Assembly (NCBI RefSeq): GCF_005502935.1
Contig: NZ_SCMP01000001.1
Location: forward strand, 124,001 to 188,000
Length of the DNA stretch: 64,000 nucleotides
Direction: 5' to 3'
From: Pseudomonas sp. 2FG
GTDB lineage: Bacteria; Pseudomonadota; Gammaproteobacteria; Pseudomonadales; Pseudomonadaceae
The position numbers and the translations under genes are program-made. Numbering within the stretch: position 1 is the first letter of the stretch; every line of letters begins with the position of its first letter. Below the pieces are notes generated by a model that did not search any database, was not told the origin of the DNA, and was given only the letters and a program-made list of their open reading frames with translations. Positions 36,903 through 46,254 of the stretch are shown here, piece after piece.

Positions 36903-37961
36903 CTAAGGCTTGGGCGGCGCCTCTTCCTTGCGCGGGTTGGCCACCCAGTCGGTCACCAGGCTGAATGCCACCGCCAGCAAGGTCGGGCCGAGGAACAGGC
37001 CCATAAAGCCGAACGCGAGCAAACCACCGAAGACCCCCAGCAGCACGACCACCAACGGCAGGTTGCCACCCCGGCTGATCAGGTAAGGCTTGAGCACGTT
37101 GTCCACGCCACTGACGATGAACATGCCCCAGATCCCCAGGAACACGGCATAACCGTAGTCGCCCTGCCACACCAACCAGGCGGTGGCCGGAATCCACACC
37201 AACGGCGGGCCCATGGGAATCAGGCTGAAGACGAACGTGAGAATACCCAACACCAACGCCCCCGGAATCCCGGCGATCCAAAAGCCGATTAGCGCCAGCA
37301 CACCCTGTGCCGCAGCAGTACCTATCACCCCATTGACCACGCGCTGCACGGTGCCGGCCACCAGCTCGAGATAGTGCTCTGCCCGTTCGCCGATCAGTCG
37401 CTGCAGGCCACTCTGGACCAGCTCGGCCATCCGCGGGCCGTCGCGGTAGAAGAAAAACACCAGGACCAAACTCAGCGCCAGCTCCAGAACGCCACCGCCA
37501 ATCTGCGCGCTACGCGCCAACAGCCAATTACCCACCTGGCCCATATAGGGTTTCAAGCTCGCGAAGAAGGCCGTGCCCTGCTGATCAATGGCCTGCCACA
37601 GGCCGACCAGACGCTCGCCCACCAGCGGCATAGTCGCCAGCCATTCGGGCGGCTGCGGCAGGCCCTGCACTTGCAGATCCTTGAACAGATTCAGCGCATC
37701 ACGGACATGATCCGCCAGGTTAAAGCCCAGCCACACCAGCGGCACCGCCACCAAGACCATCCAGCCCAAGGTGAGCAAACCTGCGGCGGTGGCCGCACGC
37801 CCGCCCAGCCAGCGCGTCAACAGGGTCATCAGCGGCCAACTGGCGAATGCCAGTACGGCAGCCCAGAACAGCGCCGACCAAAACGGTGCCAGCACCCAGA
37901 GGCTGGCACCGAGCAACGCCAGCAGCAGAATCTGCACCAGTAAACGGTCGTTATTGGGCAT
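36903..37961 (-). CDS. AI-2E family transporter (PerM/YdiK-like)
   Basis: This 352-residue inner-membrane protein has about eight membrane spans in the family's 2+1+5 grouping. Conserved features are the N-terminal ASLWVLAPFWSALFWAAVLAFASWPL pattern, the helical cytoplasmic middle, FSLIPMGPPLVWIPA and the C-terminal NLPLVVVLLGVFGGLLAFGFMGLFLGP. The family has been tied to autoinducer-2 export and to Na+/H+ exchange, so the name does not fix the substrate. It is transcribed away from the kdp promoter region's upstream side. Confidence 0.83.
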   Translation of the reverse strand: MPNNDRLLVQILLLALLGASLWVLAPFWSALFWAAVLAFASWPLMTLLTRWLGGRAATAAGLLTLGWMVLVAVPLVWLGFNLADHVRDALNLFKDLQVQGLPQPPEWLATMPLVGERLVGLWQAIDQQGTAFFASLKPYMGQVGNWLLARSAQIGGGVLELALSLVLVFFFYRDGPRMAELVQSGLQRLIGERAEHYLELVAGTVQRVVNGVIGTAAAQGVLALIGFWIAGIPGALVLGILTFVFSLIPMGPPLVWIPATAWLVWQGDYGYAVFLGIWGMFIVSGVDNVLKPYLISRGGNLPLVVVLLGVFGGLLAFGFMGLFLGPTLLAVAFSLVTDWVANPRKEEAPPKP

Positions 37962-38131
37962 CTAAGTGCTCCATGCAAAAGAGGAAGAAACAGCTCTAGC
38001 CTAGCCCTAAGCGGGCAATTGGCGGGCAGCATGCCTGGCTTGACGCGACAAGGACAAGCCGGTTCGCCCAGCAGTGAACCTGGTCACGCTGCTGGCGCGT
38101 GATGACAGCCATCGCGGCCAGTCACTGCGCC

Positions 38132-38938
38132 CTAACGCAATACCTTCAGAAGCAAGCCGTTCCCCGTCGCCGCATCCAACTCCAGCCGCGCCGCTCGCAC
38201 CCTTTGCGCGACCAGGGCTTCGCGCCAGGCTTCCGCCTTGGCCCCGGAGAGGCTGACGCGCAAGGTGCTATCCAGGTTCAGACTGCGCGCAAGCAACTCG
38301 ACCCAAGGCGCTAGCGGCTCTGCATTCAGCTTCGGCAGGGCCAGCTCGCCGGTACTTTTCAACTGGCGAAGCAAGGTGCTCGGGCTGGGTAACAACTCGC
38401 CGAGTGGCGCAGCGGCGTCCAACTGTTCGACATGCAGAAACGCCCGGCGGTTGCCGCGGGTGATGCTGTACAGCGCCACCAGGCTGTCCTGCCGTGGCTC
38501 GGCCAGGCGCAGCAACAGGTACGCCTGCTGATCGTCGGCGCCATACAGCTTGGCGTTGCCGAATACCGAGTTGGCCCACAGGCTGCTGGAGCCGCAGTCA
38601 CGGCTCTCGCACCAGTACAACAACTCGGCGCCCTGCGCCTGCAAGGCTTCGCGGGCCGCGTTGAAGGCCTGCCCGGAAGTGTGTTCGCGGGGTAACTCGT
38701 AAGTCACCGAACGCAGTTGCCCTTGGGTCGGCACTTCCCGCTCGAAGCGTAACTGGCCGCTGATCCGGCGGATCGAGCCCAGCGGATAGATCCGCTCCTG
38801 GGCGCTGGCCTCGCGATAATCGACGATCTGCGCGCGCGGGAAACGCGGCAAGACCTCGAGGTCATGGCTACCGGGCAAGTCGGCGGCCAGCAGCGTGCCG
38901 CTGAGCATAAACAGGTTGAGAACGCTCAATAGGCGCAT
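38132..38938 (-). CDS. DUF4892 domain protein, exported
   Basis: This 268-residue protein has a signal peptide ending near LLAAD. The family pattern is visible in GSHDLEVLPRFPRAQIVDYRE, the Cys-containing LLYWCESRDCGSSSLWANSVFG and ADDQQAYLLLRL. DUF4892 proteins are periplasmic or outer-membrane-associated and uncharacterised. The ATG at 38938 has GAGGA upstream and sits 8 bp after the GST stop, so it is probably the last gene of the 43.6-38.1 kb cluster. Confidence 0.82.
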   Translation of the reverse strand: MRLLSVLNLFMLSGTLLAADLPGSHDLEVLPRFPRAQIVDYREASAQERIYPLGSIRRISGQLRFEREVPTQGQLRSVTYELPREHTSGQAFNAAREALQAQGAELLYWCESRDCGSSSLWANSVFGNAKLYGADDQQAYLLLRLAEPRQDSLVALYSITRGNRRAFLHVEQLDAAAPLGELLPSPSTLLRQLKSTGELALPKLNAEPLAPWVELLARSLNLDSTLRVSLSGAKAEAWREALVAQRVRAARLELDAATGNGLLLKVLR

Positions 38939-38946
38939 GCAGTTCC

Positions 38947-39612
38947 TCATCGAACCAGGATGCTTTGCGCGGACTTCACCAGTTTTTCGGCGTCCTCTTC
39001 CATGGGTTTCGGTACCAGCAAACCGCGCTGCACCGCCGGCCGCTCGGCGATGGCCGCGAGCCAGCGCTGCAGATGCTCCAGCCCCTCGACCGACACCCCG
39101 GCCCAGTCATACAGGCGCACCCAGGGGAAGGTGGCGATGTCGGCAATGCTGTACTCCCCGGCCAGGTACTCCACCTCACTCAGGCGGGTATTGAGCACTT
39201 CGTAGAGGCGGCGGGTTTCGTGCTGATAGCGGTCGATCGGGCCCTGGAGCTTCTCCGGGAAATAGCGGAAAAACACATTGGCCTGGCCCTGCATGGGGCC
39301 GACGCCGCCCATTTGGAACATCAACCACTGGATCACCCGCGAGCGGCCTTTGACATCCTGCGGCAGCAGTTGCCCGGTCAGTTCGGCCAGGTAGATGAGG
39401 ATGGCGCCGGACTCGAACACCGCAAAATTGTCGTTGCCCCGATCGACGATGGCCGGAATCCGCCCGTTGGGATTGATCTTCAGAAACGCCGGGGTCTTCT
39501 GTTCTTGCTTGTCGAAGCTCAGCACCTGTACCCGATAAGGCAGGCCGAGTTCTTCAAGCGCGATGGAAACCTTGTGGCCATTGGGGGTAGCGGCGGTGTA
39601 CAGGTCGATCAT
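38947..39612 (-). CDS. Glutathione S-transferase family protein (Ure2p/YfcG-like)
   Basis: This 221-residue protein has the thioredoxin-like N-terminal domain with [18 protein letters not shown], a [13 protein letters not shown] cis-Pro loop and [12 protein letters not shown] binding the glutathione gamma-glutamyl group. The helical C-terminal domain follows. The Asn-Gly at the active helix rather than a Tyr or Ser matches the YfcG/YghU-type disulfide-bond oxidoreductase group. It is part of the minus-strand cluster with two hydrolases upstream. Confidence 0.85.
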   Translation of the reverse strand: MIDLYTAATPNGHKVSIALEELGLPYRVQVLSFDKQEQKTPAFLKINPNGRIPAIVDRGNDNFAVFESGAILIYLAELTGQLLPQDVKGRSRVIQWLMFQMGGVGPMQGQANVFFRYFPEKLQGPIDRYQHETRRLYEVLNTRLSEVEYLAGEYSIADIATFPWVRLYDWAGVSVEGLEHLQRWLAAIAERPAVQRGLLVPKPMEEDAEKLVKSAQSILVR

Positions 39613-39678
39613 GCGTCTCTCCTCCCTCTCTGCTGCCCTGTGGCAATCCGCTCAGCCTCCCCAGTTGACCCGGGCAAG

Positions 39679-40542
39679 TCAAGGCGCAGCGAAGAACCGA
39701 TTGAAACAGTCTGCTACGGCCTGGGCACCCGCCTCGTCGTCCAGATGCAGATGGTGCCCGCCAGCCAGTTGGTGCAGCTCGAACGGCAAGCCCTTGAGCA
39801 TGTCGGTAAACCGCGGTTGTTCCAGCAGCATGCCCTGCTCGGCCAACACCAGGCTGACCGGGCAGCTCAAGCGCTGGATAAACGCCTGGGTGTGGGCGCG
39901 GGTCAGGCGCAGGGGCGATGGCAAGGTCAGGCGGCTGTCGGTGCGCCAAGTGTAGCCACCAGGCACCGGCATCAAGCCGCGCTGCGCTAAGAGTTCGGCG
40001 GCTTCGCGGGTCACCGCGCCGACGCCCTTCATGCGCGCCTCCACCGCTCGCTCAAACTTCTCGTACACCGGTTTGCGTTTGCCGGCCAAGGCCAGCTGCG
40101 CCTTGAGCGCTTCGCCGAGTTTTTCCGGCGCGGTCTCGGCTTCGCCGGTGTAGGGGATCAGCCCGTCGATCAGGGCCAGGCGCTCGACTCGCTCCGGCAT
40201 CGCCCCCGCCAGCAACACCGCAACAATCGCGCCCATGGAGTGACCGAGCAGAGAAAAACGCTGCCAACCGAACTGTTCAGCGACCTGCAGCACATCGTGG
40301 GCGTAATCCCACAGCGCATAGCCGCCCCCCGCCGGGCGGTGATCGGAATGGCCATGCCCGGCAAAATCCAGCGCCACGATGCGCAGCCCTTCCAGCTTGG
40401 GCGCCAGGCGGGCGAAGCTCATGGCGTTATCCAGCCAACCGTGCAGGGCAAGCACCGGCTGACCGTCTAGCGGGCCAAACACATGGGCCGCCAGTTCGAT
40501 GTGCGGCAGGCTCAGGCGGACTTCTTCGAAGGGTAGGTTCAT
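39679..40542 (-). CDS. Alpha/beta hydrolase (second of a tandem pair)
   Basis: This 287-residue cytoplasmic hydrolase has an HGWLDNAMSF oxyanion loop, the nucleophile elbow GHSMGAIVA near residue 98 (Ser) and a C-terminal catalytic His in AGGHHLHLD. The acid is likely the Asp/Glu after VLAEQG. The substrate is unknown; esterase or thioester/epoxide hydrolysis are all possible. The ATG overlaps the stop of the preceding hydrolase gene (ATGA), with AGGAG upstream inside that gene. Confidence 0.83.
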   Translation of the reverse strand: MNLPFEEVRLSLPHIELAAHVFGPLDGQPVLALHGWLDNAMSFARLAPKLEGLRIVALDFAGHGHSDHRPAGGGYALWDYAHDVLQVAEQFGWQRFSLLGHSMGAIVAVLLAGAMPERVERLALIDGLIPYTGEAETAPEKLGEALKAQLALAGKRKPVYEKFERAVEARMKGVGAVTREAAELLAQRGLMPVPGGYTWRTDSRLTLPSPLRLTRAHTQAFIQRLSCPVSLVLAEQGMLLEQPRFTDMLKGLPFELHQLAGGHHLHLDDEAGAQAVADCFNRFFAAP

Positions 40543-41348
40543 GCGCACTCCTGCTCGGCCCTGCGGCCATCCCAGCGGCTGAAGAGTTGCTTCAGCAACT
40601 CGGCGGTGTCCTGCGGGCGCTCCAGTGGGAACATATGGCCGCCGGGCAATGTCAGGTATTCGCCCTGCGGCACCCGCCGAATCAGCCGAGTGTGGTGCGG
40701 CAGCACCACGCGGCTATGGCGTCCGCGAATCATCGCCAACGGCACCTTGAGCTGCTGCGGCCGCCCCGGGCTGGTATGCGGCACGCTGCGGTAGATGCTG
40801 ATCTCGGTGGCCGGATCGAAACGCAAGCGCAGGCTCTCGCCAGTGCTGTGCAGCCCGTGCTGCACATAGGCATCCAGGCATTCCGGATCGAAACGGCGGA
40901 ACAGCGCCTTGGCGGAAAAATAGCTACGCGCCTGCGCCAGGTCGGCGAACTCTTCGCGGCGACCCAGGGTGCGTCCGGCCGGGGTGATACGGTCGATAAA
41001 ACCAAAGCGCTTGGCCGCGCGAATGACAAGGCGGTCGGCCAGGGTCAGCACCGGCGAGTCGAGCATCACCACGCCACGGTAAAGCTCTGGACGCAGCAGG
41101 GCGGCGTGATAATGCAGCACCCCGCCCAGCGAATGCCCGACGCCCCAGACCGGCTCGGGTTGCGCCTGTAGATGATGCAGCAACTCGTCGACCAGGTTGC
41201 CCCAGTTGTCGTTGACCGGGAAGCGCGGGTCATGGCCGTGCTGCTGCAAGTGCTGCACCTGATAGTCCGGCGCCAAGGCGGCAAATAACTTGCCGTAAGT
41301 GGCCGAGGGAAAGCCATTGGCATGGGCAAAAAACACCTGCTGCTGCAT
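40539..41348 (-). CDS. Alpha/beta hydrolase (first of a tandem pair)
   Basis: This 269-residue hydrolase starts MQQQVFFAHANGFPS, with the HANG oxyanion region typical of a branch of alpha/beta hydrolases. The Ser nucleophile sits in VGHSLGGVLHYH near residue 78, and the His in LPGGHMFPLE. It is only distantly similar to the adjacent hydrolase, so this is not a recent duplication. The ATG at 41348 was chosen because the conserved fold begins there; upstream sequence is GT-rich and not coding-like. Confidence 0.82.
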   Translation of the reverse strand: MQQQVFFAHANGFPSATYGKLFAALAPDYQVQHLQQHGHDPRFPVNDNWGNLVDELLHHLQAQPEPVWGVGHSLGGVLHYHAALLRPELYRGVVMLDSPVLTLADRLVIRAAKRFGFIDRITPAGRTLGRREEFADLAQARSYFSAKALFRRFDPECLDAYVQHGLHSTGESLRLRFDPATEISIYRSVPHTSPGRPQQLKVPLAMIRGRHSRVVLPHHTRLIRRVPQGEYLTLPGGHMFPLERPQDTAELLKQLFSRWDGRRAEQECA

Positions 41349-41450
41349 ACACACACATCCGTCAGGAAAACCCGACCGATTGTCCGCAAGCCGCGCCCCT
41401 GCGGCAATGACCGTAACTGCCAGGAAGGGTGACAGTCCGGCCATCGGCAC

Positions 41451-41894
41451 TCAAACCTTTGGCGATTGCTCAGCCAAGGGCACAACCGCCATGGTCAGCC
41501 GCGAGATGCAGCTGGGCTTACCGTCGTCACCGCTCAGGCGGATATCCCAGACATGCGTGGTGCGGCCCAGATGTATCGCCCGTGCGACCGCCGTCACCCG
41601 GCCGCTGCGCAGGCCGCGCAAATGGTTGGCGTTCACCTCAAGGCCCACGCAGTAAAACTTGGAACTGTCGATACACAGGTAGCTGGCCATGGAGCCGAGG
41701 GTTTCCGCCAGCACCACCGAAGCGCCGCCATGCAGCAGGCCATAGGGCTGATGAGTGCGCTTATCGACCACCATGCTGGCGCTGATGGACTCGTCATCGA
41801 AGGCTTCGAAGCGAATATCCAACAGCTCCCCAATGGTGTTCTTCTGAAAACTATTGAGCTGCTCCAAATCTGGAGTACTGCGCCATAAGCTCAT
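41451..41894 (-). CDS. PaaI-type hotdog thioesterase
   Basis: This 147-residue hotdog thioesterase has the signature YGLLHGGASVVLAETLGS, where HGG and the following Glu serve catalysis. It likely hydrolyses acyl-CoA or aryl-acyl-CoA. It begins 14 bp after the acyl-CoA ligase gene and has GGAG upstream. Ligase and thioesterase together suggest a cycle that makes or edits a particular CoA ester. Confidence 0.85.
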   Translation of the reverse strand: MSLWRSTPDLEQLNSFQKNTIGELLDIRFEAFDDESISASMVVDKRTHQPYGLLHGGASVVLAETLGSMASYLCIDSSKFYCVGLEVNANHLRGLRSGRVTAVARAIHLGRTTHVWDIRLSGDDGKPSCISRLTMAVVPLAEQSPKV

Positions 41895-41908
41895 ACCGGC
41901 TCCTCGGA

Positions 41909-43576
41909 TCAATCATGCCAAACCAGCGCCTCACGGCGTTCGGCCCACTCCTGGAAACGCCCGGCGTAGGCGCCTTCCACCACATTGCGCTTGATCTTCA
42001 GGGTTGGGGTCAGGAAGCCGTTATCGACCGCCCAGACCTCTTTGAGCAAAATCAGCCCGCCCAGCCGCTCATGCTTGTCGAGTGCGCCGTTCACCTCGTC
42101 GAGCAACGCCTTGAGGCTAGCTTCCAGCTCCACACGCGAGCCGTTCGCCGATTCCTGTCGCCCGGCTTCGGACAACACACAGAGCGCCAGCGGCTGCGGC
42201 ATGCCGTCGCCGACCACGCAGACCTGCTCGATCCGCGAATGTACCGCCAAGCGGTTCTCGATCGGCGCCGGGGCCACATATTTGCCCTTGCTGGTCTTGA
42301 AGATTTCCTTGATCCGCCCGGTCAGGCGCAGATAGCTGTCGGCGTTCTGTTCGCCCTTGTCGCCGGTGCGTAAGAAGCCATCCTCGGTCAGCGCTTCCGC
42401 GGTTTTTTCCGGGTCCTTGTAATAGCCCTGCATAGTCGCGGCGCTGCGCACCAGCACTTCGCCCAGCTCGCTGATCCGCACTTCAACACCCGGGCTGGCC
42501 TGGCCAATCCAGCCGGCCTTGGCCTTACCTTTGCGGCAAATATGCGAGTAGCCGCAGTTCTCGGTCATGCCATACACCTCGAGCACGTCGAGCCCCAGGC
42601 GCTGGTACCAATCGAGCAGCGCCTCCGGCACCGGCGCCGCACCACACAGGGCATAGCGCACGGCATCCAGCCCCAGCCCAGCGAGCACCCTGCGCCCGAT
42701 GAGCTTGCCGAGGATAGGTAGCTTGAGCAGGAAGTCGAGACGCGCGGCCGGCATCTTGGCGTACACCCCCATCTGGAACTTGGTCCAGATTCGCGGCACG
42801 CCAAACATCAGGGTCGGCCGCGCACGCTTCAGATCGTCCAGAAAGGTTTCCAGGCTTTCGGCGAAGAATACGGTTTGTCCGCCATAGATCGAGGCCAGTT
42901 CGACAAACATGCGTTCGGCGACATGGCAGAGCGGCAGGTAGGAGAGCAGCCGATCCTCTTCCGACGCCTCGAACAACTGCAGGCCATGGGCGGCGGCGAA
43001 GGCGAAGTTGCTGAAGTTGTGCATCACCCCTTTCGGCGTGCCGGTGGTGCCGGAGGTGTAGATGATGGTGGCGAGCTGATCGGCCGCCGGGCTTGGGTTG
43101 TCGCGGATCGGCGTGCAGGCCTGCAGCTCGCTCCAGTGCAGATCGAACTGCCCCTCTGGGTGCAGCGGCAAGGCCACGGTGCGGATGCCCTCGGGCACCC
43201 CCGCGGCCATCGCCGGCCAATCGTCCAGTTTGCCGACGAAGACCAGGGCCGACTCGGAGTGTTCCAGCACTTGCCGCGCCGAGTCGGCGGTCAGATTCGG
43301 GTAGAGCGGCACCGAGACGTAGCCGGCCATCCAGATCGCCAGATCGGCGATGATCCAGTGCGCACAGTTCTTCGAAACCAGCGCAATGCGGCTGCCTTGC
43401 GGCAGCTCCAGCCTGCGCAACCAGTTGGCCGCGCGGCGTGCTTGATCGCCCACATCGGACCAGCTCAGCTCTTGTAGCTGTCCGCCGGGAAGGGGCTGCA
43501 CCAGGTAGTGTTTATGCGGGTGACGGGCTTCACGCTCGTAAAACACCTCGAGCGGCAAACGGACAGCATTAGCCAC
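41909..43576 (-). CDS. Long-chain acyl-CoA ligase (AMP-binding, FadD-like)
   Basis: This 555-residue adenylate-forming enzyme has the P-loop IIYTSGTTGTPKGVM near residue 172, the aromatic/acidic motif VYGMTENCGYSHI near 335, and the hinge LRTGDKGEQNADSYLRLTGRIKE with the catalytic-Lys region near the C-terminus. It resembles the long-chain fatty acid ligase branch that often reads LCHVAERMF and FGVPRIW. It activates a carboxylic acid to its CoA ester via the adenylate. It is the first gene of a six-gene minus-strand cluster; the exact acid is unknown. Confidence 0.88.
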   Translation of the reverse strand: MANAVRLPLEVFYEREARHPHKHYLVQPLPGGQLQELSWSDVGDQARRAANWLRRLELPQGSRIALVSKNCAHWIIADLAIWMAGYVSVPLYPNLTADSARQVLEHSESALVFVGKLDDWPAMAAGVPEGIRTVALPLHPEGQFDLHWSELQACTPIRDNPSPAADQLATIIYTSGTTGTPKGVMHNFSNFAFAAAHGLQLFEASEEDRLLSYLPLCHVAERMFVELASIYGGQTVFFAESLETFLDDLKRARPTLMFGVPRIWTKFQMGVYAKMPAARLDFLLKLPILGKLIGRRVLAGLGLDAVRYALCGAAPVPEALLDWYQRLGLDVLEVYGMTENCGYSHICRKGKAKAGWIGQASPGVEVRISELGEVLVRSAATMQGYYKDPEKTAEALTEDGFLRTGDKGEQNADSYLRLTGRIKEIFKTSKGKYVAPAPIENRLAVHSRIEQVCVVGDGMPQPLALCVLSEAGRQESANGSRVELEASLKALLDEVNGALDKHERLGGLILLKEVWAVDNGFLTPTLKIKRNVVEGAYAGRFQEWAERREALVWHD

Positions 43577-43691
43577 AGGGCCTCCTCCTTATTCTTCTTG
43601 TGGGGAAACAACCAAGCACTTGCTTGGCCGGACTATTCCACGCACACAGACGAGGCGCAAGTAGAGAAATGTTTCGGTCTGTAGTTGGCTT

Positions 43692-44156
43692 TTAGCCGTG
43701 CTGCGGATGCACCAGCGCCAGTAAATCCATCAGTCCGGCAGCCGGAAAATCACCCTCCAACTCGGCCAGACTAGCCGTGCGCATCGGTAGCGGCTCTTGG
43801 CGATGGCCGTGAATCAGCAGCCCTGCCAGATCGCCGAGCAGAGGCTGGTGGCTGACCAGCAACAGTTCCGCCTCGCCACGCTCATCCAGATAACGCAGCA
43901 CCTCACGCGGGTCACTGTCGGGCGTCAACCAGGGTGCGGTGCCGATCGCCGCGGCAAAACCCACCGCCTCGCGGACCAGTTCGGCGGTCTGCTGCGCTCG
44001 CACGTACGGGCTGGCAAGAATCGCGCTAATCGGCCGCCCACTGAGTTGGGCGGCACTCTGCAGCACTTCCTTGCGGCCGCGCTTGGTCAAGGGCCGTTCG
44101 GCATCGCTACGCGCCTGTGGCTCTGCTTCACCGTGGCGTAATAACCAAAGCCTCAT
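43692..44156 (-). CDS. sixA: Phosphohistidine phosphatase SixA
   Basis: This 154-residue phosphatase is of the histidine phosphatase superfamily. The N-terminal MRLWLLRHGEAEP carries the catalytic RHG, a second Arg lies in SPYVRAQQTAEL, and the second His is in LLVSHQPLLGDL. In E. coli SixA dephosphorylates HPt domains such as ArcB's and that of the nitrogen PTS protein NPr. Its ATG overlaps the stop of the DUF4389 gene (TAATG). Confidence 0.9.
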   Translation of the reverse strand: MRLWLLRHGEAEPQARSDAERPLTKRGRKEVLQSAAQLSGRPISAILASPYVRAQQTAELVREAVGFAAAIGTAPWLTPDSDPREVLRYLDERGEAELLLVSHQPLLGDLAGLLIHGHRQEPLPMRTASLAELEGDFPAAGLMDLLALVHPQHG

Positions 44157-44503
44157 TAGAGCTTGGGCTCTTCATCGCGCACCGGGTGCGGCGCCGCGGG
44201 CACTTTGTGGGCAGCTTCACCTTGCGCGGCCTGGGCGGTCGGCCAATCGGCGAACGGCCAGGGCTTCTCGTCGCTATTGAAGGTGCCAAACCGACCGATT
44301 TGCGCCAGATACTGGCTCAGACTGTCGCCAAACGTCAGCAGGCCGGCGTTCGGCGCGCCGTAAAACAAGCGATAACCGAGCTGCAGCAACACAGTGCCAG
44401 CGAGCAGCAGTTCAGCCACTTGCCAGACCATGCTGAACAGCAGCATCCACAGGATGCGCAGCAAAATCGACTCGCGCTGCAACTCGTCAGTGGGTTCGCT
44501 CAT
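44156..44503 (-). CDS. DUF4389 membrane protein
   Basis: This 115-residue protein has two membrane helices (about residues 15-35 and 35-50) in ILLRILWMLLFSMVWQVAELLLAG, followed by the family pattern LFYGAPNAGLLTFGDSLSQYLAQIGRFGTFNSDEKPWPF. The function is unknown. AAGGAGA precedes the ATG at 44503. It is translationally coupled to sixA and lies downstream of gpsA, an order I recall from other pseudomonads. Confidence 0.83.
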   Translation of the reverse strand: MSEPTDELQRESILLRILWMLLFSMVWQVAELLLAGTVLLQLGYRLFYGAPNAGLLTFGDSLSQYLAQIGRFGTFNSDEKPWPFADWPTAQAAQGEAAHKVPAAPHPVRDEEPKL

Positions 44504-44687
44504 GGGAATCTCCTTATTCGGCTGGATTGGTTTAGGTAGCCCGGCAAAACGCCGCAGCTTCCTTTGTGTGGAACCCGGGGCAAGTCCGATCACTTACCCG
44601 AAAAAGTTTAGCGGCTATCTGAAGCAGTCACTATCCGGCATTTCCGCGCAGGGCGAGCCCAGGCGCCACGGTGCAGCTGGATTACTC

Positions 44688-45710
44688 TCAGAAACCACTG
44701 GTAGGGATAAAGTCGACATCGGTCTTCGGCTCGGCACGCATCAGCAGTTCAATCACCTGGGCCAGCGTACGCCCCTCAAAAAGAATGGCATGCAGACCCG
44801 CGACCAGCGGCATGTAGATCTGCAGTTCTTCGGCCTTGGCCTTGAGCACCTTGAGGGTATTGACCCCTTCCGCGACTTCACCGAGGCGCGCAACCGCTTC
44901 CTCCAGGCTCAAGCCCTCGCCCAGAGCAAAGCCGACCTGATAATTGCGGCTTTTCGCCGACGAACAGGTGACGATCAAATCGCCGACCCCGGCCAGGCCC
45001 AGGAACGTCATCGGATTGGCACCCAGCTTGACGGCAAAGCGGGTCATCTCCGCCAGCGCGCGGGTGATCAGCATGCTCTTGGTGTTCTCGCCCATCCCCA
45101 GCGCCGCCGCCATGCCGGCAATGATCGCGTAGACGTTTTTCAGCGCACCACCCAGCTCGACCCCAAAGCGATCGCCACTGGCGTAAACCCGGAAAGTGCG
45201 GCCGTGCAAGGCGGCCTGCACACGCTGGCAGAGCGCATCGTCTTCGCTGGCGATCACGCTGGCGGTCAACGCATGCTCGGCAATTTCTCTCGCCAGGTTG
45301 GGCCCGGACAGCACGCCAATGCGGGCCTGCGGGGCAATATCCTCAAGAATCTGGCTCATCAACATGAAGCTCTGCGCCTCGATGCCCTTGGTCAGGCTCA
45401 CCAACAGCTTGCCTGCCAGCTGCTCGGCAAACGGCTGCAGCGCAGTGCGCAAGGCGGTCGAGGGCAGCGCGACAAACACCAGCTCGCAGGCTGCCAGGCT
45501 GGCGGCCAGATCGATGACGGGCTCCACACCTGGGTGAATCTTCACGCCTTTGAGATAACGCGGATTCTCGCGATTGACGCGGATCGCTTCAGCCTGCTCG
45601 GAATCACGCATCCACTGCTGCACACGTTGGCCATTCTCGGCCAGAAGATTGGCAATCGCGGTGCCGAAGCTCCCGCCACCTAGCACCGCGATGGGTTGCT
45701 GTTCAGTCAT
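44688..45710 (-). CDS. gpsA: Glycerol-3-phosphate dehydrogenase [NAD(P)+]
   Basis: This 340-residue enzyme reduces dihydroxyacetone phosphate to sn-glycerol-3-phosphate for phospholipid synthesis. The NAD(P) motif is [12 protein letters not shown] near residue 9, the catalytic Lys lies in [13 protein letters not shown], and [18 protein letters not shown] is the substrate site. The ATG at 45710 matches the family start ([16 protein letters not shown]). It lies upstream of fabAB-linked genes, so membrane lipid precursors are clustered here. Confidence 0.93.
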   Translation of the reverse strand: MTEQQPIAVLGGGSFGTAIANLLAENGQRVQQWMRDSEQAEAIRVNRENPRYLKGVKIHPGVEPVIDLAASLAACELVFVALPSTALRTALQPFAEQLAGKLLVSLTKGIEAQSFMLMSQILEDIAPQARIGVLSGPNLAREIAEHALTASVIASEDDALCQRVQAALHGRTFRVYASGDRFGVELGGALKNVYAIIAGMAAALGMGENTKSMLITRALAEMTRFAVKLGANPMTFLGLAGVGDLIVTCSSAKSRNYQVGFALGEGLSLEEAVARLGEVAEGVNTLKVLKAKAEELQIYMPLVAGLHAILFEGRTLAQVIELLMRAEPKTDVDFIPTSGF

Positions 45711-46053
45711 AACGAGTCCGTATTGAGCCATTGCGCATGGCGGTCTGCCGGCATTATACGGCGCGGCCGGTCAGCAGCCAGTCCTGAGCGACGGCGTTGC
45801 CCCAGACAGGTTTAAATTAAGCAGAATTACCCGAGCTTGCTCAGCAGCCAACAGGCAAAACCGCTCGGCTCGGTTAACATGCCGCAATCCTCAGCCTGAA
45901 CAAGGCTGCTTCATGCACATTGGCTCAGACAAGCACGCGCCGACCCGGCGTACAAAGCACTACGACGAAGGTCAACGACTGTATTCAGCCTGCGGTTAGA
46001 GCTCTAGGATGCGTTATAACTTCTCAAGGACGAACTCCCCACGAGGCCCACGG
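45711..46053. other. Divergent promoter region between gpsA and the sensor operon
   Basis: There are about 340 bases without a supported gene. It carries the gpsA promoter on the minus strand and that of the 46054 operon on the plus strand. AT-rich words such as TTTAAATTAAG and GGTTAAC stand out, but no clear consensus promoter or operator is visible. Confidence 0.5.
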
Positions 46054-46254
46054 ATGCGCCGTTTAGCCCTATTAAGTTGCTGCCTGCTCGGTGGCTGCCT
46101 GCCGCTCGCCGCACCACTATGGGCCGCCGCAGTAGTGCTCAGTGGCGCCGCCGACCGCTCGGCACTGCGCGCCCTCAGTCGCGCCTTGGGCAGCGAACTG
46201 GCCGACGACGCTGAACTGACGCGGCAATTGGCTGCAGGAGAGAAGATCCCATGA
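46054..46254 (+). CDS. Small exported protein coupled to a hybrid sensor kinase
   Basis: This 66-residue protein starts MRRLALLSCCLLGGC, a signal peptide with a possible lipobox LLGGC, followed by AAPLWAAAVVLSGAADRS, a second hydrophobic stretch that could instead be the cleavage region. The rest is acidic and helical (SRALGSELADDAELTRQLA). Its stop overlaps the kinase start (ATGA), so the two are translated together. I do not recognise it. GAGG lies upstream of the ATG; an ATG at 46009 is a less likely start. Confidence 0.65.
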   Translation: MRRLALLSCCLLGGCLPLAAPLWAAAVVLSGAADRSALRALSRALGSELADDAELTRQLAAGEKIP

